Source: DASWJQ01 sp964517315
Lineage (GTDB): Bacteria; Chloroflexota; Anaerolineae; Anaerolineales; E44-bin32
Length of the DNA: 26,578 nt
Direction: 5' to 3'
NCBI GenBank assembly: GCA_964517315.1
Contig: CAZFCJ010000043.1
Span: 1-26,578 of the forward strand
The notes under the pieces: model-generated
The model's database searches: none
What the model saw: the letters and a program-made list of their open reading frames with translations, nothing else
What the model was told of the DNA's origin: nothing
Shown: in pieces, positions 1 to 7,201 of the stretch
Position numbering within the stretch: the first letter of the stretch is position 1
How the letters are laid out: each line of letters opens with the position of its first letter
Position numbers and translations under genes: made by a program

Positions 1-510
1 TCCAACCCCGACATCTTCGCCGCCGGCGACGTGCTGGGACGCGACATGTTCGTGTACGTCGCCGCGGCCGGCGGGAAGCTTGCCGCGACCAACGCGCTGA
101 ACGGAAGCCGGCAGGTCTTCGACCCCTCCTACATCGCCCGGGTCACCTTCACCGACCCGCAGATCGCCTCGGCCGGCCTCACCGAAGCCGAGGCTCGCGA
201 GCAAGGATATGACGTCAAGGTGACCACATTGGGTATGGAGCACGTCCCGCGAGCGCTGGCGGCCCGCGACACCCGCGGCCTGATCAAGCTCGTCGCGGAC
301 GCCCAGTCCGACCGGCTGCTCGGCGCCCACGTGCTGGCGCCGGAGGCCGGCGAGGTCATCCAGTCCGCGGCGCTGGCCCTGCGCTTTGACCTGACGCTGG
401 GCGAACTGCAGGACACGATGTTCCCCTATCTGACCAACGTCGAGGGGTTGAAGCTGGCGCTGCTCTCCTTCGAGAAGGACGTCGCCAAGCTGAGCTGCTG
501 CGCCGGGTGA
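1..510 (+). CDS. merA: Mercuric reductase MerA, C-terminal part (5' end outside window)
   Basis: The window opens inside this gene; 169 C-terminal residues are present in frame 1 and end at a TGA at 508-510. MerA is a cytosolic FAD-dependent disulfide oxidoreductase that reduces Hg(II) to volatile Hg(0) with NADPH. Visible are the FAD-binding segment (IFAAGDV), the whole pyridine nucleotide-disulfide oxidoreductase dimerisation domain, the FPYLTNVEGLKLA segment that carries the substrate-site Tyr in characterised MerA proteins, and the C-terminal vicinal cysteine pair in LSCCAG. That pair passes Hg(II) to the active site of the partner subunit and separates MerA from dihydrolipoamide dehydrogenase and glutathione reductase, so the call is secure although the N-terminal catalytic CxxxxC is outside the window. 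A GTG-initiated gene follows after 27 bases and is probably cotranscribed. Confidence 0.95.
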   Translation, partial: SNPDIFAAGDVLGRDMFVYVAAAGGKLAATNALNGSRQVFDPSYIARVTFTDPQIASAGLTEAEAREQGYDVKVTTLGMEHVPRALAARDTRGLIKLVADAQSDRLLGAHVLAPEAGEVIQSAALALRFDLTLGELQDTMFPYLTNVEGLKLALLSFEKDVAKLSCCAG

Positions 511-537
511 TTCTCGTGCTGAGAGAAGGAGTTCACA

Positions 538-1005
538 GTGAAACCATTGCAAGGTGGAGATCTGAAGCTGCTCTTCGAGGTCGAACTTCGCTACGAAGAA
601 GGCATGGAGCCCATCCACGAGAATGGCAAGTTGGGATCATTAGTCGGAAGTGGAAGGGGCCGACTTGCCGGACCGAACTTAGAAGGGGAGGTCGAGTGGT
701 CTCTCTTTGAGACTCAGGGCCAACAAGTTTGCGAGTCCAATTTATTCGGGCGGATTCGCACCCATGATGAGGCGCTGATCGAGTTTGACAGCCTGGGATT
801 CTTCCGGCGTCATCGATCCGGGGATCCCCAGCAATGGACAACTTCCGCTGCTGTAAGGTTCCAAACCGAAGATCCCCGCTACGGCTGGCTGACCGAGCTA
901 CTGGGCGTTTGGCACGGCGAGTTCGACATGCAGACCTATCGCCATCGATATCAAGTGTGGGCAGCCCAGGATCCTTCCTCCGCGCTTAGCCCCCCAGGGA
1001 CATGA
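538..1005 (+). CDS. DUF3237-like protein
   Basis: A 155-residue protein with a GTG start at 538, chosen because GAGAGAAGGAG lies just upstream at the usual distance. The pattern (short strand LLFEVEL, Gly-rich turn GSGRGRLAGP, EGEVEWSLFE, IRTHDEALIEFDSLGFFRR) resembles the small beta-barrel DUF3237 family, whose members often neighbour redox enzymes and have no established reaction. The match is from memory of the family pattern and is moderate. The gene sits 27 bases after merA and its stop overlaps the next gene's ATG (ATGA at 1002-1005), so it is probably in the merA transcript. The last 20 or so residues are low in structure (SSALSPPGT). Confidence 0.65.
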   Translation: MKPLQGGDLKLLFEVELRYEEGMEPIHENGKLGSLVGSGRGRLAGPNLEGEVEWSLFETQGQQVCESNLFGRIRTHDEALIEFDSLGFFRRHRSGDPQQWTTSAAVRFQTEDPRYGWLTELLGVWHGEFDMQTYRHRYQVWAAQDPSSALSPPGT

Positions 1006-1772
1006 CCCGGGCCGCGGCACGCTCTTTAAACCGAATTTCAATCTGTTTCATCGCAGTCGGTTTGTTGGCTTTCTTGCTAACCTCGTGCGCCAGCAAAGTC
1101 AACAACCAAACCGAGGCAAATCCCAGCCGAACGAGGGTCCTGCCAGACCCGCGATCCGCCTCACTGGAGACGCAAACCTCACGACCTCCGGCTGAGCCCA
1201 CCCGAACCAATCAGCCGACGTCAACACTCGGCCCCTCGCCTGCTCCGGCGACTCCGACCGCAGCTCCCACCCTAGCGAGCCTGGGTGTGTTCGAAGGCGT
1301 GTTGAACAACATCAGCGAGGGCAGACTGGCGCCCGGGTTCACCGCGCGGACGATGGGCAACTCGACGATAAGCCTGGCTTCGCTGCGCGGGCGATACGTG
1401 CTGCTTGTGCCCACGGTGGTGGGATGCGGCGACTGCGTCTTCACGATGACCGAACTGGCACAGGCGTACCCACCGTACGAAGACGGCTCGATCGAGGTTG
1501 TCATCCTGAACCTCTTCCCGAAGGACGTGCCCGAGTCGTGGCAAGGGTTCGCAGAGACCTATCCGGAAATGGACGTGATCTGGGCCGTGGTCAACAACGA
1601 TCGCTTTCCGATCGACTACGACCTGAAAACCCTCGGCACGACTTTCATCATCAATCCAGAAGGGTACATCGTCTACCGTCGGGACCACCCTCTTTGGGCC
1701 GATGAATTCCGACAGCTATTTCGTGTCGTTCAAAACGCGGCCGAGGCGAGCCCCGTGGATAGCACAGGGTAG
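1002..1772 (+). CDS. Thioredoxin-like (TlpA/redoxin-type) lipoprotein
   Basis: A 256-residue protein starting at the ATG that overlaps the preceding stop (ATGA). A signal peptide (residues about 10-28) ends in a lipobox with Cys29 (LLTSC), so it should be lipid-anchored outside the membrane. Residues 30-95 are a Pro/Thr/Ser-rich linker. The domain from about 100 has the redoxin entry pattern LAPGFTARTMGNSTISLASLRGR, then a CGDC motif at Cys142-Cys145 and a later TTFIINPEGYIVYR strand that fits the cis-Pro region of TlpA-like folds (Thr-Phe rather than an obvious cis-Pro). A dithiol oxidoreductase or disulfide-handling role outside the cell is likely; the substrate is unknown. Coupling to the DUF3237-like gene and closeness to merA suggest a thiol or metal-stress role, which is inference. 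Confidence 0.85.
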   Translation: MTRAAARSLNRISICFIAVGLLAFLLTSCASKVNNQTEANPSRTRVLPDPRSASLETQTSRPPAEPTRTNQPTSTLGPSPAPATPTAAPTLASLGVFEGVLNNISEGRLAPGFTARTMGNSTISLASLRGRYVLLVPTVVGCGDCVFTMTELAQAYPPYEDGSIEVVILNLFPKDVPESWQGFAETYPEMDVIWAVVNNDRFPIDYDLKTLGTTFIINPEGYIVYRRDHPLWADEFRQLFRVVQNAAEASPVDSTG

Positions 1773-1816
1773 GCCCTCGCCTCAAGTTTCCGTTGCTGAA
1801 CGCCGAGGACGAACAA

Positions 1817-2086
1817 ATGTCTGTTCCACACCGGAATGCCATGATCGCCGTATTCGCCGCGGGATTGATCTTGGCCGCCTCCTGGTTCGGCTGGCGCGAG
1901 CTGCGTGCAGCCAATGGGTCTTCCTCTCAGACTGCCTCCTCCATCGAACAAACTAAGGGGACGCCAGGCGTCCTGAAGGGGCAGGTGGCGCCGGACTTCA
2001 GCGTGCCAACGCTCGAAGGGGACACATTTCGGCTCTCCGATCACCAGGGCAAGCCGAGGATCGTCTTTATCATGGCCCACGCCTGA
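1817..2086 (+). pseudogene. Truncated membrane-anchored thioredoxin-like protein
   Basis: An 89-codon frame starting at ATG 1817 (CGAGGACGA upstream; a TTG at 1793 is a less likely start). It has an N-terminal membrane anchor (residues about 8-25), a Ser/Thr linker, and then the first part of a redoxin domain (QVAPDFSVPTLEGDTFRLSDHQGKPRIVFIMAHA). It stops at the TGA at 2084-2086, exactly where the first Cys of a CxxC motif is expected. The next codons read Ala-Pro-Arg and then a second stop, as would a decayed CAPC motif. None of the three frames downstream recovers the rest of a TlpA domain before the convergent gene at 2156. It is therefore probably a decayed sister of the preceding gene. 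A real short protein is possible but would lack the catalytic centre. Confidence 0.7.
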
Positions 2087-2155
2087 GCCCCTCGATAACG
2101 GATTCTGGCCCGAAGCTCGCTGTGGTTTCAGCTTGTCGTACAGGCCATCCGGCTC

Positions 2156-2698
2156 CTACTCGGGCGTAGCCTCAGGGGCCGTATGCCGTCTCCGGCGTTC
2201 CTCCTGCTGCTTGCGCCATCCATACGGCGTCAAGCCCTGTGGCTTGTACACATTGAGCACCTGAATCGCGAGCAACACCAGCAGACCAAGACTGGGATGG
2301 AGAAGGTCCCCGCCAAGCCCGCCGACAAGCTCGGACTCTTCTGCATTGCCCACAAATTTTGCAATGGAGCTCACCTCGGGCATGTGCAGAAGGAGGACGG
2401 CGGTCGCCAAGATGGTCAGAAGAAGCGAGATCAAGACCCAATAGTGCCGGAACAGACCCCACTTGGTGCCCACAGCCATGACCAGCCCGGTCAGCAATGT
2501 AGCGATGGCCAACGGAACGATCGCGTACCAGCCCGCTGTCTCCATCGCGATCCATGCGGCGCGAACCGTCTGCGGATCCGGAGTGGTCACCGCGGAGACG
2601 CCCAGCGCCAGGTACACAACCACGGCTCCAATCCAACCAACCGAAGCAGCCAGATGCACGCTGAGCGCGAATTTGCGCAGGCCGGGACTCATGGCCAT
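2156..2698 (-). CDS. DUF2269-like integral membrane protein
   Basis: A 180-residue protein with four clear hydrophobic segments: about 8-32 (LSVHLAASVGWIGAVVVYLALG), 52-75, 83-103 and 130-148. The opening pattern, a His in helix 1 followed by GWIGA, and the helix 2 pattern AGWYAIVPLAIATLLTGLV resemble the DUF2269 family of predicted membrane proteins, whose function is unknown. The C-terminus is a charged cytosolic tail (KQQEERRRRH). It is the last gene of the minus-strand set that includes the ferric-reductase-like gene 112 bases upstream, and its 3' end faces the truncated redoxin gene with 69 bases between them. Confidence 0.75.
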   Translation of the reverse strand: MAMSPGLRKFALSVHLAASVGWIGAVVVYLALGVSAVTTPDPQTVRAAWIAMETAGWYAIVPLAIATLLTGLVMAVGTKWGLFRHYWVLISLLLTILATAVLLLHMPEVSSIAKFVGNAEESELVGGLGGDLLHPSLGLLVLLAIQVLNVYKPQGLTPYGWRKQQEERRRRHTAPEATPE

Positions 2699-2810
2699 AG
2701 TTGGGGATCTCTCTCCCCGTCAGGCAACGTGGGCTCATCATGTTCATCGGTGGGTGCGCGGCCAGCACCGCAACGGTCGCTGATGCCGTGCGCGCTGGCA
2801 TGTTGCCCCA

Positions 2811-3728
2811 TCACTGAGGAACACCCGCTGGACCTTTGGGAGGGTGCCTGCGTCGGGTCGACCATATCCCCAGTGCCTGGCCCGCGAAGACGAAGAAGAC
2901 GCTGAGGACCAGCAGGAGCGTAAAGGGGGATGTGACCCGCAGAAGTGCGCCGTAAAAGAACGCGTGGCTGACGACCAGGACGAACAAAGCGTAGTTCAGG
3001 CGTTGGAGCCATTTCCAGGGCCCGGCTTTGAGTTGCCGCAGGGCGAAGTTATTGGATATTGCAAGCAGCCCCACCACAATCACGGTGGCGGCAAGCCCGG
3101 TCCAGTTGGCCAGACCAAAACTATTGAGCCGCGGATTTCCATCGGCGGTGATGAAGTAGTCGAGGAAGCCGGAGAGCTGGACACCGCCGTGCAGCTGCAG
3201 TCCGAAGAACACGTGCACCAAGCCGACGAAAGCTGTCCACACCCCGAGGTCCCGGCGCAGGTAGCTCGACACCGGATTCCGTTTCCCGAGGAGAAGATGG
3301 GCCGGGCCAATCAGCAGCGTGAGCGCCAGCAACCCAGTAGCGACGTATCCGGTAGCCCGGGTCAGTCGCTGGTCCAGGTCGCGGGCTCTCCTGCCCTGCG
3401 TCCGTCCGGCCCCCTCCTCGACATGAGCTTCCGCTCCGGCGTGGTCCTCGCCGTGCTGTCCCGATCCGGCTTGGTACCCGTCGTGACCTCTCGATTCCCT
3501 TTGACCGCCATCATGGTCCAGCGCGCTGTCTTCACCCACCGGCCGGGGTAACGCGGCTTCACCTCCCATGTTCAGCTGGGGGTAAGCTTGGGGGTCAAAT
3601 GGTGGGAGGGTCATGAAGGCGAGAAGTACGAGGCCACTTGCAAGGGCGATCGGAATGTAATGAAGAATTAAGCGGCGCCCCCACTCGCCGCCGACTCCAA
3701 GCGGCGAGGAGATTTGATCGCCACTCAT
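2811..3728 (-). CDS. Ferric-reductase-like transmembrane protein with acidic/His-rich linker
   Basis: A 305-residue membrane protein. One helix (residues about 20-40) is followed by an unusual soluble loop (about 55-118) rich in His, Asp, Glu, Gly and Gln (EDSALDHDGGQRESRGHDGY, HGEDHAGAEAHVEEG). Then come five helices with spaced histidines, including GLVHVFFGLQLHGG and VVSHAFFYG, as in the ferric reductase-like transmembrane domain (MsrQ/YedZ and related haem b proteins). No FAD or NADPH domain follows, so it would pass electrons to or from a partner. Its ATG overlaps the stop of the upstream gene (ATGA at 3725-3728), which implies translational coupling. The linker could bind a divalent metal; that is inference. 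Haem-transfer membrane protein is the firm part of the call. Confidence 0.8.
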   Translation of the reverse strand: MSGDQISSPLGVGGEWGRRLILHYIPIALASGLVLLAFMTLPPFDPQAYPQLNMGGEAALPRPVGEDSALDHDGGQRESRGHDGYQAGSGQHGEDHAGAEAHVEEGAGRTQGRRARDLDQRLTRATGYVATGLLALTLLIGPAHLLLGKRNPVSSYLRRDLGVWTAFVGLVHVFFGLQLHGGVQLSGFLDYFITADGNPRLNSFGLANWTGLAATVIVVGLLAISNNFALRQLKAGPWKWLQRLNYALFVLVVSHAFFYGALLRVTSPFTLLLVLSVFFVFAGQALGIWSTRRRHPPKGPAGVPQ

Positions 3729-4057
3729 ACCCCGGTTTGCTGCAGGACAAGTTCTGATGTGCCGGAATGTACCCTGGGGGACGCCAGGTCACCGCGGAGT
3801 GATGTGCGCCGTGCTTTCTGGCATGCGCCGGATACCAGGCAGGCCACCTCGCTCGGCAACCTGCCGCTACCAGGGCCGTGACCACCGGGACCGCCAGGAT
3901 CGTGGAGTCCAAGTGCCGAAGTCACTGCGAGCACCAGGAGGACCAGCACCACGAGCCCGATCACAACGATCCCGGTGAGCTTCACCCAGCGTGGCGCGCC
4001 TGGATATTCACGACGCCGGTCCGGACCGGCACCCTGGCCGTGACTTTTATCGGTCAC
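3725..4057 (-). CDS. Small single-pass membrane protein, Gly/His-rich after the helix
   Basis: A 110-residue protein starting at GTG 4057, chosen because AAGGAAAGG stands at a good distance upstream; the longer ATG start would bury this site. A polar N-terminus (about 1-28) is followed by one strong helix (KLTGIVVIGLVVLVLLVLAV) and a short GGPGGHGPGSGR stretch. The last 45 residues look less protein-like, so a late frameshift is possible. It overlaps the ferric-reductase-like gene by 4 bases and probably forms an operon with it. Small helix plus Gly/His tail proteins of this kind are common beside such haem proteins, but no family was recognised. Confidence 0.65.
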   Translation of the reverse strand: MTDKSHGQGAGPDRRREYPGAPRWVKLTGIVVIGLVVLVLLVLAVTSALGLHDPGGPGGHGPGSGRLPSEVACLVSGACQKARRTSLRGDLASPRVHSGTSELVLQQTGV

Positions 4058-4280
4058 ATGCGTCCTTTCCTTACTGCGCACCATTTGTCGGAACCGCGGA
4101 CGGCTCGGCAAGGGATATCGAGTCACGGTCCGTCACGAACAGCCAGCATCGAATTATGCCGTCAGGACGGAAGCCATTACAAATATAGCCGGTAGCAGCC
4201 CGCAGCACATGACCCTTTAAAGGCCGAAACAAGAAGTAAAGAGCTATTTTACAGTGACTGCAGGCGTGCTAGAGAGGGGG

Positions 4281-4946
4281 TTAGCTGTCTCCCGTGGGTC
4301 GCGGGAGCCAGCCGCGGGCGAGGCCGTAGGCCGCGGCCTGGTGTCGGTTTCGCAGGTGCAGCTTCGAGAGTATGCTTTTCATGTGGTTCTTGACCGTGTG
4401 CTCGCTGATAAACAGTCGCTCGGCGATCTCGGCGTTGGAGAGACGCTCCACCACCAGCTCAAGCACGTCCATCTCGCGCGGGGTGAGCTCCTCCTCAGGC
4501 CCGAAGGCCCCCTCCTGGTCCCGGATCTGGTCGAGTATTCGGGCCGCCATGCGTCTCGAAATCGCGGCCTCTCCCCTCGACAAGGACCGTAGCTGCTCGA
4601 GGAGCTCCCGGGATCGCACATTCTTAGGCAAGTAACCGTGCGCCCCGGCTTTCATCGCCTCAAAGAGAGTGTCGCTGTCGTCACGCACGGTCAAAATTAC
4701 GATGTTGACGGAAGGGAGTTCCGAAGTCAGCCATCGAGTCGCGATCACGCCGTCCTCTCCCGGCAGCTCGACGTCCATAAGCACGATGTCCGGCTCAAGC
4801 TCTCGCGCCAGCTCCAACGCGGCCTCGGCGTCTTCGGCCTCTCCAACGATGACGAAATCGTCCTGGTAAGAAAGGAGCGAGACGAGGCCCTCGCGAAAGA
4901 GCGTGTGATCGTCAACCAGAAGTATTCGTAATGGCTCCATACTCAC
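4281..4946 (-). CDS. NarL/FixJ-family response regulator
   Basis: A 221-residue cytosolic DNA-binding regulator. The receiver domain (about 5-120) has the acidic pair Asp12-Asp13 (LLVDDHTLFREG), the phosphoacceptor Asp58 (DIVLMDVELPGEDG), the Thr switch in VILTVRDD and the conserved Lys in GYLPKN. The C-terminal LuxR-type helix-turn-helix (about 153-213) has LTPREMDVLELV, LSNAEIAERLFIS and EHTVKNHMKSILSKLHLRNR. It is encoded directly after the sensor kinase gene, which overlaps its start by 35 bases, so the two are a cognate pair. The initiator could also be the Met two codons in. Its likely targets are the membrane redox genes 224 bases downstream on the same strand; no binding site was identified. 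Confidence 0.93.
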   Translation of the reverse strand: MSMEPLRILLVDDHTLFREGLVSLLSYQDDFVIVGEAEDAEAALELARELEPDIVLMDVELPGEDGVIATRWLTSELPSVNIVILTVRDDSDTLFEAMKAGAHGYLPKNVRSRELLEQLRSLSRGEAAISRRMAARILDQIRDQEGAFGPEEELTPREMDVLELVVERLSNAEIAERLFISEHTVKNHMKSILSKLHLRNRHQAAAYGLARGWLPRPTGDS

Positions 4947-5877
4947 GCTCCCCAGTTGATCGGGAAGTGGGGATGATGGCGATAACTTGCGTTCCAGAAC
5001 CGGGTTGACTGTTCACCTGAAGGGTCCCACTCAGGCTCTCAACCCTCTCCCTCATGGATGTCAGTCCCAGGGCCCGAGTCCTTCCGTTCCCCTGCGCGTC
5101 GGGAACAAAACCTTTCCCATCATCGCTGATCACAACCTTGAGCTCATCCGTCCCACTTGATATGAGGCTGACGGCAGCCTGTCTGGCTGCGGAGTGCTTG
5201 CGAATATTCGTGAGCGCCTCTTGGATGAGCCTGAAGACGTGGAATGCCTTGAGAGGTGAGAGGTCGTTAGCCGGCCCGTCTGCCCGGAGGTTGGTGGCCA
5301 CCTGGCTTCGCTCTTCAAATTTTCCGAGATAATCTCCCAGCGCATTGATGAGCCCTTTTTCCATTACATCAGCACGGAGCCCAGTGATGGATTCGCCGAT
5401 ATCATCGTAGATTTCGTTGGCAATGCCATGCAATCTCTCCAGCTCTGTCTCGGCCTGTCGGGTGCTGCCCGCTTGAACGAGCTCCTTGATGGTGTCCAGG
5501 CGTATGAGAAGCTGCGCGACGAGCTGAGCCGCACCATCGTGAAGTTCCCTGCTCAGCCGCGTTCGTTCCTGCATCACGGCGTTCATCGCCTGGAAGTCCT
5601 GCTCGCGGGCCAGGGCTTCAGCATGCAGATTTCGCACGACCGTGAAGATGAGCTCCGCAAATATGTAAGCCACCACAAAAGCCAGGAACGCGAGGAGCAT
5701 GGTCTCGACGAGCCTGCCCGCCAGGACATCCCCCACGCTGTGCTGCTCCGGGTAACCCAGAACGTAACCCAGAACGCTGTGCCCCAGCGTGATCGCCACG
5801 GGGGGGATGACGACCATGAGCCACTTGAACATGAGCAATTTCCGCCGCGACACATCGGGTGATTTTTCTCGAACCAT
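4912..5877 (-). CDS. NarX/DegS-type sensor histidine kinase
   Basis: A 321-residue kinase. The ATG at 5877 (MVREKSP) is preferred over a start 22 codons upstream because it has a strong AGGAGGGAGG site. Two membrane segments (about 17-40 and 53-82) with only a short outer loop precede a coiled-coil-like stretch and a HisKA_3 dimerisation domain with the phosphoacceptor His113 in RLSRELHDGAAQ. The ATPase domain shows RLIQEALTNIRKHSAA (N box), ISDDGKGF (G1) and ALGLTSMRERVESLSGTL (G2). The small outer loop of about 12 residues suggests that the signal is read in the membrane or cytosol, or by a partner protein. It overlaps the response regulator gene by 35 bases. Confidence 0.93.
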   Translation of the reverse strand: MVREKSPDVSRRKLLMFKWLMVVIPPVAITLGHSVLGYVLGYPEQHSVGDVLAGRLVETMLLAFLAFVVAYIFAELIFTVVRNLHAEALAREQDFQAMNAVMQERTRLSRELHDGAAQLVAQLLIRLDTIKELVQAGSTRQAETELERLHGIANEIYDDIGESITGLRADVMEKGLINALGDYLGKFEERSQVATNLRADGPANDLSPLKAFHVFRLIQEALTNIRKHSAARQAAVSLISSGTDELKVVISDDGKGFVPDAQGNGRTRALGLTSMRERVESLSGTLQVNSQPGSGTQVIAIIPTSRSTGEREYGAITNTSG

Positions 5878-6239
5878 GAGCCTCCCTCCTTCCATCCAGT
5901 CGAGCGGACAAGGGGCCAACGGCTGCTTACGAAAGCAGGGCAATCCGCCCAGGAGGGCGAGCCGGCTCCCCCAGTTTTCAAATGTCAGCGGGCCTTCTCG
6001 CCGTTATGGTAAATCATATGCCCAAGGTATTCGCGGTCGACCAAGAGGACCGGTTATCAGGTCGCGGCGGTTGTAGAGTACCATTCATCTCCTGCTTCCT
6101 GTTCTCGCGCGAGCCGCGGGCGCCCACTCCCGCCTCTACCACACGGAATGAAGCTCGTATCTTGGGCGGTGTCTGAATTCGGGCCAATCGCACATGAGGA
6201 GAAGGAGGCGCCTCCGCCAGCCGGAGCTCATGAAGTATG
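5878..6239. other. Intergenic region between kinase gene and MerR-family gene
   Basis: About 360 bases without a convincing gene. The part next to 5877 holds the kinase gene's ribosome binding site. A short perfect palindrome, GGAGGCGCCTCC, lies near 6206-6217, just beyond the end of the MerR-family gene; it has no loop and no T tract, so it is not called a terminator. Short frames here have no family features. Confidence 0.5.
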
Positions 6240-6671
6240 CTAGCCAGTCGTGGACGACTGACGGTTCTCGATCAGGTGGCAAATGCAGTCCTTTTCAGTG
6301 ATGACTTCGTCGGGCAGCCCCTCTGCCTCCTCCGCGAGCTCCTCCAGGTCAGATCGCAGGCGATGCAGCGCCCTGATCTTGTCATCCACCTCGGTCATCT
6401 TCTGCTGAATCAGATCGGCCACATAGCGGCAAGGCGCCTCGCCCCGCTCACGGAAGTCGAGGATCTCGGCGATGTCGTCCAGCGAGAACTCGAGCGTTTT
6501 CGCTCGCAGGATGAACTCCAAGCGCTCAAGATCCTTCTTACCAAACACCCGGTAGCCGGAGCCGTTCCGATCCGCCTCCGGGATCAGGTCGATCTCTTCG
6601 TAGTAGCGAATGGTCTTGCGGTTGATATTCAGTTGCTCTGCAGCTTCTCCGATTAGCTTCCGCTGAGGCAT
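6240..6671 (-). CDS. MerR-family transcriptional regulator with metal-sensor-like cysteines
   Basis: A 143-residue regulator. The N-terminal winged helix-turn-helix (about 5-72) has IGEAAEQLNINRKTIRYYEEIDLI and GYRVFGKKDLERLEFILRAK, the signature of the family. A long dimerisation helix follows (about 83-120). Cys81 (EAPCRYV) lies at the start of that helix, where metal sensors such as MerR, ZntR and PbrR keep a ligand. A C-terminal DCICHLIE segment supplies Cys129, Cys131 and a His. This pattern predicts a thiol-ligated metal such as Hg, Pb, Cd or Zn; which metal cannot be read from the sequence. It lies downstream of the cytochrome c gene, with a dyad in the 52-base gap. It may act on its own promoter and on the promoter at 8091-8121. 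Confidence 0.9.
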   Translation of the reverse strand: MPQRKLIGEAAEQLNINRKTIRYYEEIDLIPEADRNGSGYRVFGKKDLERLEFILRAKTLEFSLDDIAEILDFRERGEAPCRYVADLIQQKMTEVDDKIRALHRLRSDLEELAEEAEGLPDEVITEKDCICHLIENRQSSTTG

Positions 6672-6694
6672 GTGTCTCTTCTCACTTCATAACG

Positions 6695-6715
6695 AAGACT
6701 GCGATTTCAGTCCTT
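6695..6715 (-). promoter_or_regulatory. Dyad upstream of the MerR-family gene (candidate operator)
   Basis: An inverted repeat, AAGACTG - CGATTT - CAGTCCTT, sits 24-44 bases before the regulator's ATG. The half-sites GACTG/CAGTC (6697-6701 and 6708-6712) are perfect. On the minus strand a weak TTCAAG could serve as a -35 box with a spacer near 19 bases. This fits an autoregulatory MerR-type operator, but the -10 box is poor. Confidence 0.45.
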
Positions 6716-6723
6716 GAAGCTCC

Positions 6724-7158
6724 CTATGGTGTAGGGGATGGTGTAGGCGTGGTCGGATATCGAGTGGTTACATCCTGTTGGGTTTCAAGCTGGTCCTCGG
6801 TCCACAGGCTGTGGAGGTACTCGATGACCGCCCTCACCTCCTGCTCTGTGAGCCGGTCTCCCAGGGCGGGCATCCCCTCACCGGCCAATGCCAGCTTCCC
6901 GTTCACGATCCAGCCGTAGATTTGCTGGTCCGGGTGGTGCCAGGCGTGCCCGGTGTCATCCAGCGGAGGCGCGCCGGGATCGTCCGCGTACCCCTGGGCG
7001 CGCTCACCATGGCACACGGCACACTCCCGCATGTAGACCTCACGGCCCTGGGCGATTAGGTCGGGGGTGGCGGTAGGCGTCGCGGTCGGCGCAGCAGGCG
7101 CACAGGCCGCCAGCAGGACCGCCGGAAAGATCAAGAGCGGGAACGTGAGCTTGAACAT
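6724..7158 (-). CDS. Lipoprotein c-type cytochrome (single haem)
   Basis: A 144-residue protein. The signal peptide ends in a lipobox, LLAAC, with Cys19, followed by a PTATPTATP linker, so it is anchored on the outer face of the cytoplasmic membrane. The haem site is CAVCH at Cys46-Cys49-His50. The likely distal ligand is Met96 in GEGMPALGDRLTEQEV, and RAVIEYLHSLW is the C-terminal helix of class I cytochromes. Another Thr/Pro-rich tail ends the protein. It should shuttle or accept electrons outside the cell membrane. The 52-base gap to the MerR-family gene downstream holds that gene's candidate operator, so the two may be partly separate units. An unknown membrane protein gene lies 43 bases upstream. 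Confidence 0.93.
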   Translation of the reverse strand: MFKLTFPLLIFPAVLLAACAPAAPTATPTATPDLIAQGREVYMRECAVCHGERAQGYADDPGAPPLDDTGHAWHHPDQQIYGWIVNGKLALAGEGMPALGDRLTEQEVRAVIEYLHSLWTEDQLETQQDVTTRYPTTPTPSPTP

Positions 7159-7201
7159 CTCAACCTATCCGCTTCATTAACTCGGTTGCTCACCGTAGCA
7201 C

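Noticed and set aside
2084..2095. Selenocysteine (TGA) in the thioredoxin-like frame at 1817
   Set aside because: A TAA follows three codons later, the second active-site residue reads Arg, and no hairpin of the right type was noticed.
2183..2905. Long plus-strand frame opposite the DUF2269-like gene
   Set aside because: It is the antisense shadow of a clear four-helix protein and has no domain features.
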